DNA of 64,000 nt from Desulfuromonadales bacterium (GCA_030145195.1 JAQYVY010000004.1:1-64000); one strand, 5' to 3'; shown: positions 51,835-62,997, counted from the stretch's first letter. Notes: generated by a model not told the origin, from the sequence alone. Made by a program: numbers and translations.

Positions 51835-54648
51835 TTAAAGATTGAGATAGGACCTGAGGTAGCGCCCGGTGTAGGACTTTGAACAACGGGCAACTTTCTC
51901 TGGGGTGCCATAAACCACAACTTCTCCGCCTCGGCTGCCGCCTTCCGGGCCAAGATCAATGACGTGATCAGCGGTTTTAATCACGTCGAGATTATGCTCA
52001 ATAATCACTACGCTGTTGCCCGATTCGACCAGCCGCTGCAAAACCTTAAGCAGTTGCTTGATATCGTCAAAGTGCAAGCCGGTGGTCGGTTCATCCAAAA
52101 TGTAGATGGTGCAGCCGGTGGAACGCTTGCCCAGTTCCTTGGCCAGCTTGACCCGTTGTGCTTCACCGCCGGAGAGGGTCGTGGCGCTCTGGCCGAGCTT
52201 GATGTAACCAAGACCAACATCACGAATCGTTTCCAGCTTGCGCTGGATTCGCGGAATATTGGCCAAGAACTCAACCGCCTGGTTCGCAGTCATATCGAGA
52301 ACCTCGGCAATCGTTTTGCCTTTGTATTTAACCTGCAGCGTCTCCCGATTATAGCGGGCACCATTGCAGGCTTCGCAGAGAATGTAGACATCGGGTAGAA
52401 AATGCATCTCAATCCGCAAAATCCCGTCGCCCTGGCAGGCTTCACAGCGGCCGCCTTTGACATTGAAGGAGAAACGACCTGGTTTATAGCCTCGTATCTT
52501 GGCTTCGGGCAATTGCGCGAAAAGGTCGCGGATATCGGTAAAAATCCCGGTGTAGGTGGCCGGGTTGGAGCGTGGAGTTCGGCCAATCGGCGACTGATCG
52601 ATATCAATCACCTTGTCAAGTTGTTCCAGACCATGGATCGCTTTCACCGCGCCAGCGCGCTGGCGCGAGCGATAGAGTTTTTGCGCCAGGGTTTTGTACA
52701 GGGTATCCAGCACCAGCGTTGACTTACCCGAGCCGGACACCCCGGTAACACAAGTCATCACGCCCAGAGGAATATCAACATTAAGCTGCTTGAGGTTATT
52801 GGCGCAGGCGCCTTCGATCCGTAGCTTGCCATTGGCACGGCGGCGTTTTTCCGGCAAAGGGATGCTCAGCCGGCCAGCCAGATAATCACCGGTCAGTGAG
52901 TTCGGATTGTTCATGATTTCATGCGCGGTCCCCTGAGCCACCACCTCACCGCCATGGCGACCGGCTCGTGGCCCCATGTCAATCACATGATCCGCTTCGA
53001 GGATCGTCTCTTCATCATGCTCCACCACCAACACGGTGTTGCCCAGATCGCGTAGTCGCTTGAGGGTTTCCAGCAACCGGCGGTTGTCACGCTGGTGCAA
53101 ACCGATCGACGGCTCATCCAGAATATACAGCACCCCGACCAGAGACGAACCGATCTGGGTCGCCAGCCGAATTCGCTGGCTTTCACCACCGGAAAGGGTG
53201 CCGGAGGTGCGATCCAGGTTCAGGTATTCAAGACCAACATTGATCAAGAATGACAAACGCTCGCGAACCTCCTTGAGCACCCGCCGGGCAATCTCAGCTT
53301 CTTTTGATGGGAGTTCGAGCTCAGCGAAAAAGATCTCGGCGTCACTCACGCTCAAGGCACAAATCTGCTGAATGTTTTTTTCGGCAATCCGGACGCAGAG
53401 GGATTCCGGCTTGAGGCGCGCGCCCTTGCAACTGGGACAGGGCATAATGTTCATATAAGGTTCAAACTTTTCCCGGGTGGCGTCGGAATCCGTTTCCCGC
53501 AGACGACGCTCCAGATTCGGGATCACGCCTTCGAACGGCTTGTGGTAAAAATGTCGGCGGTTGGCCTGGTCATAGAAAAACTTGACCGGCTCCTCTCCGG
53601 AGCCATACAGTAAAATCTTCTGCACGCGCTCGGAAAGTTGCTTGAAAGGTAGCCTGATATCAAACTCGTAAAAGTCGGCCAGGGCTTCGAGAACTTGTTG
53701 ATAGTAATAGCCGGTGCGGGTGGCCCACGGAGCAATCGCCCCTTCACGCAACGAGAGTTGGAGATTTGGCACCACCTGCTCGGGATCGAAGTACATCCTG
53801 GTGCCGAGACCAGAACAATCGGGACAGGCACCATAGGGGTTGTTGAACGAAAACATCCGCGGCGTCATCTCCGGGATCGAAATTCCGCACTCGATGCAGG
53901 CATGCCACTCGGAGAACAGTTGGCTCTCGCCACCAACGACTTCTACCCGCACCAAGCCTTCACCCAGGCGCAGAGCCGTCTCCAGAGAATCCGCCAGCCG
54001 GCTCTCAATCCCGGCTTTAACCACCAGCCGATCAACCACCACTTCGATGGTATGTTTCTTGTTCTTATCGAGGCTGAGTTCCTCGCCCAGCTCGAACATT
54101 TTACCGTCGATGCGAACTCGCACAAACCCGTCGGCCTGGAGTTGGCGCAACTCCTTGCGATATTCGCCTTTGCGTCCGCGCACCAGCGGGGCCATTAACA
54201 ACAGTTTACTGCTTTCTGGCAGAGCCAGAACCTGCTGAACCATCTGCTCTACCGTCTGTGACGCGATCTCCTTGTCACAAGAGGGGCAATGGACCCGGCC
54301 GACCCGGGCATACAGCAAACGCAGATAATCGTAGATTTCGGTCACAGTTCCAACGGTGGAGCGGGGGTTTTTCGAAGTGGTTTTTTGCTCGATCGAGATG
54401 GCTGGACTCAAGCCCTCGATGCTCTCGACATCAGGCTTGTCCATTTGCTCCAGAAACTGCCGAGCGTAGGTCGAGAGACTTTCGACATAACGCCGCTGGC
54501 CTTCCGCATAAATGGTGTCGAACGCCAGGGTACTCTTGCCCGAGCCTGAGACCCCGGTAATGACCACCAGCTGATCGCGGGGGATTTCAATGTCGATACA
54601 CTTGAGGTTGTGCTCACAAGCGCCCTTGATGATAATTTTTTTGGCCAT
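51835..54648 (-). CDS. uvrA: Excinuclease ABC subunit A
   Basis: 937 residues. Two ABC modules: Walker [15 protein letters not shown] and [14 protein letters not shown], signature [12 protein letters not shown] and [12 protein letters not shown], Walker [16 protein letters not shown] and [15 protein letters not shown]. Zinc fingers carry the Cys pairs [13 protein letters not shown] and CEACQGDG / CEACNGAR. UvrA dimers find bulky DNA lesions and load UvrB in nucleotide excision repair. mfd in the same window recruits UvrA to stalled RNA polymerase. pdxA lies 49 bp upstream on the same strand. Confidence 0.98.
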   Translation of the reverse strand: MAKKIIIKGACEHNLKCIDIEIPRDQLVVITGVSGSGKSTLAFDTIYAEGQRRYVESLSTYARQFLEQMDKPDVESIEGLSPAISIEQKTTSKNPRSTVGTVTEIYDYLRLLYARVGRVHCPSCDKEIASQTVEQMVQQVLALPESSKLLLMAPLVRGRKGEYRKELRQLQADGFVRVRIDGKMFELGEELSLDKNKKHTIEVVVDRLVVKAGIESRLADSLETALRLGEGLVRVEVVGGESQLFSEWHACIECGISIPEMTPRMFSFNNPYGACPDCSGLGTRMYFDPEQVVPNLQLSLREGAIAPWATRTGYYYQQVLEALADFYEFDIRLPFKQLSERVQKILLYGSGEEPVKFFYDQANRRHFYHKPFEGVIPNLERRLRETDSDATREKFEPYMNIMPCPSCKGARLKPESLCVRIAEKNIQQICALSVSDAEIFFAELELPSKEAEIARRVLKEVRERLSFLINVGLEYLNLDRTSGTLSGGESQRIRLATQIGSSLVGVLYILDEPSIGLHQRDNRRLLETLKRLRDLGNTVLVVEHDEETILEADHVIDMGPRAGRHGGEVVAQGTAHEIMNNPNSLTGDYLAGRLSIPLPEKRRRANGKLRIEGACANNLKQLNVDIPLGVMTCVTGVSGSGKSTLVLDTLYKTLAQKLYRSRQRAGAVKAIHGLEQLDKVIDIDQSPIGRTPRSNPATYTGIFTDIRDLFAQLPEAKIRGYKPGRFSFNVKGGRCEACQGDGILRIEMHFLPDVYILCEACNGARYNRETLQVKYKGKTIAEVLDMTANQAVEFLANIPRIQRKLETIRDVGLGYIKLGQSATTLSGGEAQRVKLAKELGKRSTGCTIYILDEPTTGLHFDDIKQLLKVLQRLVESGNSVVIIEHNLDVIKTADHVIDLGPEGGSRGGEVVVYGTPEKVARCSKSYTGRYLRSYLNL

Positions 54649-54697
54649 AAGTTCCGTGAATTATAATTCGTGATTGCCCAGGGGGATGATTAGCCCC

Positions 54698-55705
54698 TTA
54701 TCTCCTGGTCACCATAGTGGCTGCCATTTGGGCGGCGGCGACCAGGCTGGTAAAATCGGCTCGACCGGTACCGGCCAGATCGTAGGCGGTACCATGATCC
54801 ACCGAGGTGCGCACAATCGGCAAACCGAGGGTGACATTGACGCCATCTGCAAAGTGTAACAGTTTGAGTGGGATCAACCCCTGATCATGGTACATGCAGA
54901 TCACCGCATCATACTGTCCTTGCACGGCGAAATGAAACAGGGTGTCGGCACTGTGAGGGCCACTTGCAACTAGTCCTTCGGCGCAAGCCGCCTCAATTGC
55001 TGGCGCGATCACTCGCAGCTCTTCGTCACCGAACAGGCCGGCTTCGCCCGCATGAGGGTTAAGCGCCAAGACTGCCAGCCGCGGCCTAGCCAGACCGAAA
55101 TAGCGCTGTAGATCGGTCGCTGCAATCCGCAGGGTTGTTAAAATCACGTCCTGAGAGAGACGGTCTGGCACCTCGTGCAGGGCGCAATGGGTGGTGACCA
55201 GGCATACCCTTAAGCGCTCGCCAGCGAGCATCATCACCACCTTATCAACCCCGCAGCGAGCCGCCAGCAGTTCCGTATGTCCTGGGTATGGTTCGCCAGC
55301 CGCCTGCAACGCTTGCTTGTTAATCGGCGCTGTGATCATGCCGGCGGCTTCTCCAGCCAGACAGCAATCGCAGGCCCAGGTGATGTAGTCGGCCATCGCC
55401 CGACCGCTGTCAGCATTCGGGCGGCCATAGCTTAGAGCTTTAACCTCAAGCCGGGAAAGCGCCTGCACGGAGAGGCGGTACTGGCCCAGGACCAGATCCA
55501 TAGTTGCCAGAGCCTGAAGAGACCCTGGTTGCGCTTGTGCCTTGAGGCCGCAGACGTGCGCGGCCCTCAGCAGAACATCTGGATCGCCAGCGACCACAAC
55601 CGGATGCGGCAATTGTTCCCAAGCGCCGGCGGCAGTGGCTTTGACGATAATTTCCGGGCCGACTCCGGTCGGGTCACCCATGGTTATAATGAGAGGTTTT
55701 GTCAT
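54698..55705 (-). CDS. pdxA: 4-hydroxythreonine-4-phosphate dehydrogenase
   Basis: 335 residues. Oxidises 4-phosphohydroxy-L-threonine with NAD, giving the substrate for PdxJ in pyridoxal phosphate synthesis. Seen: IITMGDPTGVGPEIIVKA at the start, AGMITAPINKQALQ with GHTELLAARCGV (metal His), and ICMYHDQGLIPLK with HGTAYDLAGTGRAD near the end. The aminotransferase at 4.3-5.6 kb needs the cofactor. It precedes uvrA, likely in one transcript. Confidence 0.95.
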   Translation of the reverse strand: MTKPLIITMGDPTGVGPEIIVKATAAGAWEQLPHPVVVAGDPDVLLRAAHVCGLKAQAQPGSLQALATMDLVLGQYRLSVQALSRLEVKALSYGRPNADSGRAMADYITWACDCCLAGEAAGMITAPINKQALQAAGEPYPGHTELLAARCGVDKVVMMLAGERLRVCLVTTHCALHEVPDRLSQDVILTTLRIAATDLQRYFGLARPRLAVLALNPHAGEAGLFGDEELRVIAPAIEAACAEGLVASGPHSADTLFHFAVQGQYDAVICMYHDQGLIPLKLLHFADGVNVTLGLPIVRTSVDHGTAYDLAGTGRADFTSLVAAAQMAATMVTRR

Positions 55706-55927
55706 AATCTGAATGCGACTCCTGCGGTGTTTTTTGAAGAATCTAACACCCAGTATAGCTCAGGCGCGAAAAACAGCTCAACCTGATTCGCATTACGTCT
55801 CAACCACGTTAGCGGGGGAAGCGGTTTGGGAACAAGCAACGATCAGGAAAAGCTGTTTTCAAACCAGCGATAAGCGGTTATACTTGCAAATGCTTATACT
55901 TATTGATCGCCTTCGGGAGAATGGATA

Positions 55928-56287
55928 ATGAGCCATGATATTTTTGAGCGTCGCCAGTCAGAGCGTCGCTATGCATTGAAATTTCTCGATTACGAACGCC
56001 TCTCTGAGGATGGAGAAATCCTGGGGCGAGGGCTGGCCCGCACTTTAAACGTCAGTGAAACTGGTCTCCGGCTTGAATCCAGCGAGTTTTTTGACCCCGG
56101 ACAGCGCCTGCGGATTACCCTGGGGCTCGAGAATGATCTGGTTCAAGTCGAAGGCCGAATCGTCAGTTCGCAACCGGAAGATGACGAGCTCTGTAGCTCC
56201 GGCGTCATTTTTTTGGAATTCGAGGAAGCGGCACACCGCACTTACCAGAAACATTTCGCGGCCTTAAAGAGTGCCCTTGGTCAGTAA
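55928..56287 (+). CDS. PilZ-domain protein
   Basis: 119 residues, single PilZ domain. The c-di-GMP binding signature is complete: RRxxxR in FERRQSERRYALKF (residues 6-19) and the NxSxxG loop NVSETGLRLE (~39-48). Stand-alone PilZ proteins relay c-di-GMP to motility or exopolysaccharide machines. Its partner is not adjacent; with the pilin operon and the GEMM riboswitch it adds to the second-messenger theme of the window. GGGAGAA precedes the start. Confidence 0.9.
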   Translation: MSHDIFERRQSERRYALKFLDYERLSEDGEILGRGLARTLNVSETGLRLESSEFFDPGQRLRITLGLENDLVQVEGRIVSSQPEDDELCSSGVIFLEFEEAAHRTYQKHFAALKSALGQ

Positions 56288-56314
56288 CCTTGTGACACCC
56301 TAGAACTCAACTAA

Positions 56315-56347
56315 AAAGCCCACCCGGTTACCGGGTGGGCTTTCTTG
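56315..56347. terminator. Bidirectional terminator between PilZ and SurA-like genes
   Basis: AAAGCCCACCCGG (56315-56327) / CCGGGTGGGCTTT (56331-56343); minus-strand read-out continues into five U, plus-strand into TTTCTT. Confidence 0.88.
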
Positions 56348-56370
56348 CTAATGGGATGCAAAGTGGCAGC

Positions 56371-57318
56371 TTATAGTCGAATATCGATAAAGGAGCGGTT
56401 TTTGAGTGCCTTGGTCCACTCCTTGATGCGGGCATCGGTTTTTTGATCCATGATCATCTGGTGAATTTCGTACTTCATGACGTCGAACTGCCGCAGGCCA
56501 CCGGGCAGTCTTTCTTCGACTTTCAATAGATGAACAGCAGCCTTGGTGTCCACCGGGGCACTGTATCCTCCCACCTCAACGCCTTCGAGAGCAGCAATAA
56601 AATCGGGGGTCAGTTCGGTGTAAGCAAAATTTCCAAGCTCACTGCTGGTCGCACCGTAGGTTTCATTATAGGAAACCGCCACCTGAGCCAATTCCTCGTT
56701 CTGCTGCAGTCGTAGCAAGGCTTCTTGCGCGATCGCATGGATTTTTTCAATTTCTTGGTTTGAGGCCTTTTCCGAAACCGGAAAAATCATGGCGCTGAGT
56801 CTGATCTCCGGTGCCTCGCGATATTCGTCCAGATGTGCGCGATAGTACTCGACGACTTCTCGTTCGGAGACATCCACCTGACTACGGACCTCTTCGCCAA
56901 CTAATTTATAACGAAGGATCTGTTTACTCAGGTTTGCGCGGTAATCAGAGAACGCCATACCCTGTACCAGTACCGCTTGCTCAAGATCTTCTCGGGTCAG
57001 CTGGTTTTTCTTCTGCACATCAAGCAGAGCTGTTTCAATCTCTTCCTCAGTAACCGTCAGGTTAAGGGCTCTGATTCTCTGCTGCACCAAGGTTTCCTCG
57101 ATCAGGCGCGACAGCAATTCCTGGCGCAAGGCACCAAGTTGAACCGGTGAAGGCTGCCGCTCCTGCGAGGCCAATTGTTGCTGCAAGGCCGTGTCCAGTT
57201 GGTGGGTTGTGATAATATCATTATTAACCACCGCCGCGATGCGGCTAACAACTTCGGCAGACGCCAGGGATTGCCCGATGCTGAGAACCATCAACAGCGC
57301 AATAATAAAACATTTCAT
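56371..57318 (-). CDS. SurA-like periplasmic chaperone/peptidyl-prolyl isomerase
   Basis: 315 residues. Signal peptide to ASA21. SurA N-terminal chaperone region (SRIAAVVNNDIITTHQLDTA) and one parvulin-like domain (~170-270, with EIRLSAMIFPVSEK and LGNFAYTELTPDFIAA). E. coli SurA has two parvulin domains; this protein has one. It escorts outer-membrane proteins, such as the autotransporter at 43-50 kb, through the periplasm. It is the last gene after nadA, mfd and the second isomerase. Confidence 0.87.
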   Translation of the reverse strand: MKCFIIALLMVLSIGQSLASAEVVSRIAAVVNNDIITTHQLDTALQQQLASQERQPSPVQLGALRQELLSRLIEETLVQQRIRALNLTVTEEEIETALLDVQKKNQLTREDLEQAVLVQGMAFSDYRANLSKQILRYKLVGEEVRSQVDVSEREVVEYYRAHLDEYREAPEIRLSAMIFPVSEKASNQEIEKIHAIAQEALLRLQQNEELAQVAVSYNETYGATSSELGNFAYTELTPDFIAALEGVEVGGYSAPVDTKAAVHLLKVEERLPGGLRQFDVMKYEIHQMIMDQKTDARIKEWTKALKNRSFIDIRL

Positions 57319-57418
57319 GGGAACCTCTTTCTTAATCCTGGGACAACGGGTAAATGGCGGCTAAAGTGCGCGCGCGCGGTGACAGGCACACCTTGCTGTC
57401 GGTTATGCACAGCTTCGG

Positions 57419-58375
57419 TTAGTTCTTCTCTTGGTCTGTTTGCTCAAGCTGGGCCCAATCTACGGTAATTTTTGCACGAGCCCGCAATTCCTGCAGCCAT
57501 TGGAGATAAAGCTCTTCCCGCTGCTGGGTTTCGAGAAGAGTACGGATTTCTGGTTCGGCCTCCTGCTTGCTAAGCCGCGCGGCCTTACGCTTCTCCTCGA
57601 CCAAAAAGAGATGATAGCCGTATTCGCTCTGGACCAGATCACTTAACCGATTGACCGGCAGGTCGAAGACCACGGCATCAAACTCGGGCGGCATTTCACC
57701 GCGACCGAAGAAACCGAGATCTCCACCTTGCTGGCCGTCAGGTGAGAGGGAATATTCTGCAGCGACTTCGGCAAAGGGTTGGCCTTGCCGCAACAGACCA
57801 AGAATCTTCCGGCCTTCAGCTTCTTCGGCGACGACAATCTGACGAGCCCGTACCTGGGCCGGACGATCAAACTCTTTACGGTTGGTCTCATAGTACGCCG
57901 CAATTTCCATGTCGCTGATTGAAGTTCTGGAATAAACGGCCTGTTCCAGCAGTTTTTCCATGATCAGGGTCTCCCGAAGTTCCTGCCGCCAGGGTGCCAT
58001 GGTCAGGCCACGTTCTTTGAGCATCACTTCAAAACCACCCGCAGGGTAATCCTGGCGATATTCTTCCACCGCAGCATCCACCTCTGCTGCCGAAACGGTA
58101 ATGTTGAGCCGCCGGGCTTCGGCATGAATCAGTTCACGATCAATCAGTTGGATCAGAAAGGAGCGCTGCAGCTCAAGTTTTTCAACCCCACGCAACGGCT
58201 GATCTTGCTGCAGGGTCTTTTCAAACTCCGAGACAAATTCGACTTTGCTGATTTCCTGGTCGTTCACCCGGATCAAGGGTTTTAACTCAACGGGAACCTC
58301 GGAGCTGCAACCGAACATCTGGCTGAGACAGCATAACATCAAGAGGGACAGGATATATAAAGAGTCTATGCGCAT
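57419..58375 (-). CDS. PrsA/PpiC-like peptidyl-prolyl isomerase lipoprotein
   Basis: 318 residues. Lipoprotein signal with Cys23 (lipobox MFGC). SurA-N-like helices (RVNDQEISKVEFVSEFEKTL) and a complete parvulin domain: VRARQIVVAEEAEGRKILGL, FAEVAAEYSLSPDGQQGGDL, GFFGRGEMPPEFDAVVFDL. The lipid anchor places it at a membrane. It is encoded 81 bp after mfd and before the SurA-like gene, so two isomerases are made from one cluster. Confidence 0.9.
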   Translation of the reverse strand: MRIDSLYILSLLMLCCLSQMFGCSSEVPVELKPLIRVNDQEISKVEFVSEFEKTLQQDQPLRGVEKLELQRSFLIQLIDRELIHAEARRLNITVSAAEVDAAVEEYRQDYPAGGFEVMLKERGLTMAPWRQELRETLIMEKLLEQAVYSRTSISDMEIAAYYETNRKEFDRPAQVRARQIVVAEEAEGRKILGLLRQGQPFAEVAAEYSLSPDGQQGGDLGFFGRGEMPPEFDAVVFDLPVNRLSDLVQSEYGYHLFLVEEKRKAARLSKQEAEPEIRTLLETQQREELYLQWLQELRARAKITVDWAQLEQTDQEKN

Positions 58376-58456
58376 AGTTATTGGTTAAGCCAATCGGTTT
58401 CAAGCCGAGATCCGCAATTTAAGGGCAACTCCAGGTCAGAGTGAAGGGTCAAACTA

Positions 58457-61400
58457 TCACAGCTGGCAAAATGCTTGCAATTCCTTTTTGGCCGCGGCCA
58501 GCACCTCTTCCCCAGACATTCTGCCGAGGCGAATTGTCAAACGGTAATCGGGGCTGAACCGGTACTTTTTAGCATCCTGCAGCAAGGGCAGAAGCTGCTC
58601 CGGTGTCACCTTGGTATTGGATGGAAAGGCAAAGACCAGGTTATTTCCGTCAAATTCAGCCAGCTCGACCAAAAGCTGCTTCATCAGGACGCGGAGTTTC
58701 ATCACTTCGAGCAGCAGTTCTGCTGCCGGGGGGAGTTCGCCATAGCGATCCCGCAACTCATCACCGGCCTGGTAGACTTCGACATCGTCACGGGCGGCCG
58801 CCAGTTTTCGATAGAGCACCAGACGTTGGTTGGGGTCGGCCACGTAAGTTTCGGGCAAAAAGGCGGAAAGGCCGAACCGCACTTCAGGGTCAATGCGTTC
58901 CTCCCGAGTTTGTCCTTTAAGTTCCTGGATGGTGTCCTCAAGCAGTTCGGTGTACATCTCGAAACCAATGGCCGCGACCTGACCCGCCTGACGAGCACCC
59001 AGCAGGTCGCCAGCACCACGTAATTCCAGGTCGTGACGGGCGATCCGGAACCCGGCACCGAGTTCGGTCTGTTCCTGCAACACTTTGAGCCGTTCCCGGG
59101 CCTCTCGAGTCAGCACCCCTTCGCCAGGGATCATCAGGTAGGCGTAAGCCCGCTGATGAGAACGGCCAACCCGACCCCGGAGCTGATAGAGTTGCGCCAG
59201 GCCGAAACAGTCGGCGCGATTGATGATCATGGTGTTGGCGGTGGAGATATCGATGCCGTTCTCTATGATGGTGGTGCAGACCAGCAGGTTGGTGCGTGCT
59301 TCGATAAAATCGAGCATAACTTTTTCCAGCGCCTTTTCCGGCATCTGGCCGTGACCGACCCCCACTTTCGCCTGAGGAACTAATCGCTGTAAAAATTCAG
59401 CCATGGCGTCGATGGATTGGACCCGGTTGTGGACAAAATAGACTTGCCCACCGCGCTTGAACTCACGGAGAATCGCTTCACGAATCAGGTCGTCATCAAA
59501 ACGCGTGACATAAGTCCGAATCGCCTGACGATCGACCGGCGGGGTGTCGATAATCGACAGTTCACGCAGACCCGCCAGACTCATATGCAAGGTGCGCGGA
59601 ATGGGGGTCGCAGTCAGCGTCAGGACATCAACCTCGGCCCGCATTTTTTTCAGGCGCTCTTTATGGGTGACACCGAAGCGTTGTTCTTCATCGACCACGA
59701 TCAGGCCGAGGTCCTTGAACCGCAGGTCGCGTTGCAACAGACGGTGGGTTCCGATCAGAATATCGATCTGCCCCTTGGCTGTTCGCTCGATGATGCGTCG
59801 CTGTTCAGCAGCGGTGCGGAAGCGGGAAAGCATCTCAACCGTCACCGGATAATCGGCAAAGCGCTGGCGAAAGGTCTCCAAGTGCTGACGGGCCAGCACG
59901 GTGGTCGGAACCAGGATCGCGACCTGACGACTGTCAAGAACCGCCTTGAATGCGGCGCGGATCGCGACTTCAGTTTTGCCGTAACCAACATCGCCGCAAA
60001 TCAGCCGGTCGAGCGGCTGCGCTGAAACCATATCGTCGAGCACCGCCTCTATGGCTTCGAGTTGGTCGGGAGTTTCTTCGTAAGGGAAGGCCGCCTCGAA
60101 CTCTCGAAACATACGATCCGGTGGCGAATAACTGAAGCCCTGGGCCATTTGCCGCTTGGCCTGAATTCGCAGCAGATCGCGGGCCAGTTCTTCAATTGCG
60201 GCCCGGGCTCGCAGCTTGGCTTTTTCCCAGGCACCACCGCCCATCTTGTCGAGCCGCGGGGTGGAGCCGTCGGCCAGATACTTCTGGATCTTTTCGATCC
60301 GTTCAATCGGCATATACAGCCGGTCGTCGCCAGCATACTCGAGATGTAAAAAATCGCCCTCGACGATTCCCGTCTGCAGATGGACTAAGCCGAGAAAGCG
60401 GCCGATACCATAATCGGTGTGGACCACAAAGTCGCCGGTATTCAGATCTGCCAACGACGATTCGAAGGTTCGCTGCTTACGCCGTATCTGACGATGGGTG
60501 CGCGGGCCGAAGATTTCGTCATCGCAGACCACGACAAGGTTCTCTTCGACATGGCGAAAGCCGCTGTCAAGCGTTCCGGTGGTCACGGTTAGACCGACCG
60601 GGACCTTTCGCCCCGGCACCAGCTCCGGGACCCATGATAACGGCAACTCACTGGGGGCGAGCAGATCAAGGAGGCGTTCAGCCTGGCCGCGCTGGTGACA
60701 GACCATCAGCACCCGCCACTTATCAGCCTGCCACTGTCGCAGCCGTTCGACCAGCGGTGTCAGGCTACCATCGTGACCGGCGTGATCGGGGCGGAGATCA
60801 ACATTGCCGACAATCGGCACCCGGTAGACGGGGTGCTCATCCTCAAGACGGTAAAGCTGTAGCGAAGCCAGTTCGATGCGGGGGCCCAACTCTAGGCGAG
60901 CCTCCAGCTGGTTGGCAGCGAGGTAGAAATCAGCCGCGGGGACATGCGGATCACCATTGTTGACGGCTCGTTCCGAGCCGTGGCGCACCGCGTCGTCGAA
61001 CTCATCAGCCGCTCCGGTTACGGCGGGGGGATCGAGGATCAGCCAGCAGAATTTTCCCAGATAGTCGTACAGGGTATCGAGAGCGGAATAGTTGAGCGCC
61101 AGCAGGTTCTCGCGCCCTGGGCCAAGCAACCCTTCACGAACTTCTTCGAGCAGGGTATCGCGCTGAGCTCGCGGCAGTTCAAGTTCGTCGCAGCGTTTTT
61201 TGAGCTGCCGAGTGAAGGTCTCCAGATGTTCTCCGGCAAGGATCATTTCCCGTGCCGGGGCGAGTTCCAGACGGGTCATTCGTTTGGCCCCGGAGCGTTG
61301 ACTCACCGGGTCGAAACCGCGAATTTCTTCCAGTTCATCACCGAAAAAAGCCAGCCGAACCGGTTGTTCCTGCATCGGCGGAAAAAGATCGACCAGATCA

Positions 61401-61939
61401 CCGCGCACCGCAAAACTACCGCGGTCTTCAACCAGGGACGCACGCTGATAACCCAATGCCGTCAGGCCGTTTAACAGCTCATCACGACCAATCTCCTGGC
61501 CAATCTCCAGTTTTAACTTTAAGGAGGTCAGGACCTCACGAGGAAGAACCTTCTGCTGTATTGCCCTGACGGTTGTCACAACCGCACGGCCACGACCATT
61601 AACCAGAGTCGCTAAGGTCGCCAGGCGGATGGCCTCGATTTCAGGGTGGGGGCTGAGTGGCGCGTAAGGTTCTGTTTCCCAGTGGGGAAAGAACAGGATT
61701 TCATCGCTGCGGCCGTGAAAGAAACTCAAGGCGCGATGAAAGGTTTGTGCCGAGGCCATATCCGCGGCCAGAATCAGCAGGCAGGGACCATTCTGAGCCA
61801 ACAGCTCTGCGGCAAACCAGGCACCGCTGCTGCCGCTCAGGCCGACAACCTCGGAACAGCCGTAGACTCCGGTCGAGAAACTGGTGGCCAGGCCACTCAG
61901 GGTGCAATGATGAATCGTCGGTTCAGTCGTAGTGGGCAT
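58457..61939 (-). CDS. mfd: Transcription-repair coupling factor
   Basis: 1160 residues. Displaces stalled RNA polymerase and recruits UvrA. Order of domains: UvrB-like N-terminus (residues 1-330), RNA-polymerase-interaction domain (~480-545, DFVVHTDYGIGRFLGLVHLQ), translocase motor with GDVGYGKTEVAIRAAF (Walker A), LIVVDEEQRFGV (DEEQ box), TATPIPRTLHMSLAG and QLRGRVGRSHQRAYAY (motif VI), and the C-terminal regulatory domain. Length is standard. It follows nadA by 55 bp on the same strand. Confidence 0.98.
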   Translation of the reverse strand: MPTTTEPTIHHCTLSGLATSFSTGVYGCSEVVGLSGSSGAWFAAELLAQNGPCLLILAADMASAQTFHRALSFFHGRSDEILFFPHWETEPYAPLSPHPEIEAIRLATLATLVNGRGRAVVTTVRAIQQKVLPREVLTSLKLKLEIGQEIGRDELLNGLTALGYQRASLVEDRGSFAVRGDLVDLFPPMQEQPVRLAFFGDELEEIRGFDPVSQRSGAKRMTRLELAPAREMILAGEHLETFTRQLKKRCDELELPRAQRDTLLEEVREGLLGPGRENLLALNYSALDTLYDYLGKFCWLILDPPAVTGAADEFDDAVRHGSERAVNNGDPHVPAADFYLAANQLEARLELGPRIELASLQLYRLEDEHPVYRVPIVGNVDLRPDHAGHDGSLTPLVERLRQWQADKWRVLMVCHQRGQAERLLDLLAPSELPLSWVPELVPGRKVPVGLTVTTGTLDSGFRHVEENLVVVCDDEIFGPRTHRQIRRKQRTFESSLADLNTGDFVVHTDYGIGRFLGLVHLQTGIVEGDFLHLEYAGDDRLYMPIERIEKIQKYLADGSTPRLDKMGGGAWEKAKLRARAAIEELARDLLRIQAKRQMAQGFSYSPPDRMFREFEAAFPYEETPDQLEAIEAVLDDMVSAQPLDRLICGDVGYGKTEVAIRAAFKAVLDSRQVAILVPTTVLARQHLETFRQRFADYPVTVEMLSRFRTAAEQRRIIERTAKGQIDILIGTHRLLQRDLRFKDLGLIVVDEEQRFGVTHKERLKKMRAEVDVLTLTATPIPRTLHMSLAGLRELSIIDTPPVDRQAIRTYVTRFDDDLIREAILREFKRGGQVYFVHNRVQSIDAMAEFLQRLVPQAKVGVGHGQMPEKALEKVMLDFIEARTNLLVCTTIIENGIDISTANTMIINRADCFGLAQLYQLRGRVGRSHQRAYAYLMIPGEGVLTREARERLKVLQEQTELGAGFRIARHDLELRGAGDLLGARQAGQVAAIGFEMYTELLEDTIQELKGQTREERIDPEVRFGLSAFLPETYVADPNQRLVLYRKLAAARDDVEVYQAGDELRDRYGELPPAAELLLEVMKLRVLMKQLLVELAEFDGNNLVFAFPSNTKVTPEQLLPLLQDAKKYRFSPDYRLTIRLGRMSGEEVLAAAKKELQAFCQL

Positions 61940-61994
61940 TCAGGTGTCAGCGGAAAAAAGAGTCCTGCCGCTGCAGATTTGTCGTTGAAAGATT

Positions 61995-62909
61995 TCAGTC
62001 GCGTGGAACGGCCAGCATGCGATCGAGAGTCACTTTGGCCGGGATCCTGATTTCTTCGGGAACCGTCACTCGTGGACTCATGGTTTGCAAGGCTTTGAGA
62101 ATATCTTCGACAGAGGTTAGTTTCATGTTGGGGCAGATCAGGCGCGAGGTCGGCAGGATGAACTCTTTCTCCGGGCTCTCCTTGCGCAGGCGGTACAAGA
62201 TTCCCGCCTCGGTGCCGACAATGAACTTCTGTGCCGGGTTCTCCAGAGCATAGGAATACATCCCGCTGGTCGAGCAAATATGGTGCGCCAGGGCGAGAAC
62301 TTCTGGAGAACATTCTGGATGCGCCATAAACACCGCATCAGGGTAATCCTGCAGGGCGGTGGTTACGTCTGCTACGGTGAAGCGATCGTGGGTCGGGCAG
62401 TAGCCTTCCCAAAAATAGCAGGTTTTATTGAGATGACTGGCAATGTAGCGGCCGAGATTTCGGTCTGGGACCAGGATCACTTCGTCATCAGGCAGCGACT
62501 CCACCACCTTGACGGCATTGGCACTGGTACAGCAAATATCGCTCTCGGCTTTGACCGCGGCGGACGAATTGACATAGGTCACCACCGGCACGCCCGGGTG
62601 CTTGCTCTTGAGTTCGCGCAATCCTTCCGGGGTCACCATATCGGCCATCGGACAACCGGCGTCAAGTCGCGGCAACAGCACGATCTTTTCCGGGGCCAGA
62701 ATCGCCGCGCTCTCGGCCATAAAATGAACGCCACAGAAGACGATGACCTGCTTGTCGGTACGAGCCGCTTCCATCGATAGCGCCAGAGAATCACCCGTAA
62801 TATCAGCCAGTTCCTGGATTTCATCGCGCTGATAATTATGTGCCAGAATCAGAGCATCGCGCTCTACGGCCAGTTGCTTGATTTTATTGATGATCTCGTT
62901 CTGATCCAT
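61995..62909 (-). CDS. nadA: Quinolinate synthase
   Basis: 304 residues. Condenses iminoaspartate and dihydroxyacetone phosphate to quinolinate, for NAD. Three cluster cysteines are in the expected contexts: [20 protein letters not shown] and PECSPEVL; substrate residues in [20 protein letters not shown]. The 4Fe-4S cluster makes it oxygen sensitive. It starts the nadA-mfd-ppiC-surA cluster and is divergent from tatB. Confidence 0.96.
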   Translation of the reverse strand: MDQNEIINKIKQLAVERDALILAHNYQRDEIQELADITGDSLALSMEAARTDKQVIVFCGVHFMAESAAILAPEKIVLLPRLDAGCPMADMVTPEGLRELKSKHPGVPVVTYVNSSAAVKAESDICCTSANAVKVVESLPDDEVILVPDRNLGRYIASHLNKTCYFWEGYCPTHDRFTVADVTTALQDYPDAVFMAHPECSPEVLALAHHICSTSGMYSYALENPAQKFIVGTEAGILYRLRKESPEKEFILPTSRLICPNMKLTSVEDILKALQTMSPRVTVPEEIRIPAKVTLDRMLAVPRD

Positions 62910-62943
62910 GATACGATAGAATCCTTACCTCAAAGATTGCCGT

Positions 62944-62972
62944 ATATTAGAGCAAAAGCCTTGATATGTCAA
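62944..62972 (-). promoter_or_regulatory. Promoter of nadA
   Basis: Minus strand TTGACA (+ 62967-62972), a 17-bp spacer and TAATAT (+ 62944-62949). About 28 nt from start point to ATG. Confidence 0.6.
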
Positions 62973-62997
62973 ACGCTTATAGCGCGCATCGGCACCC

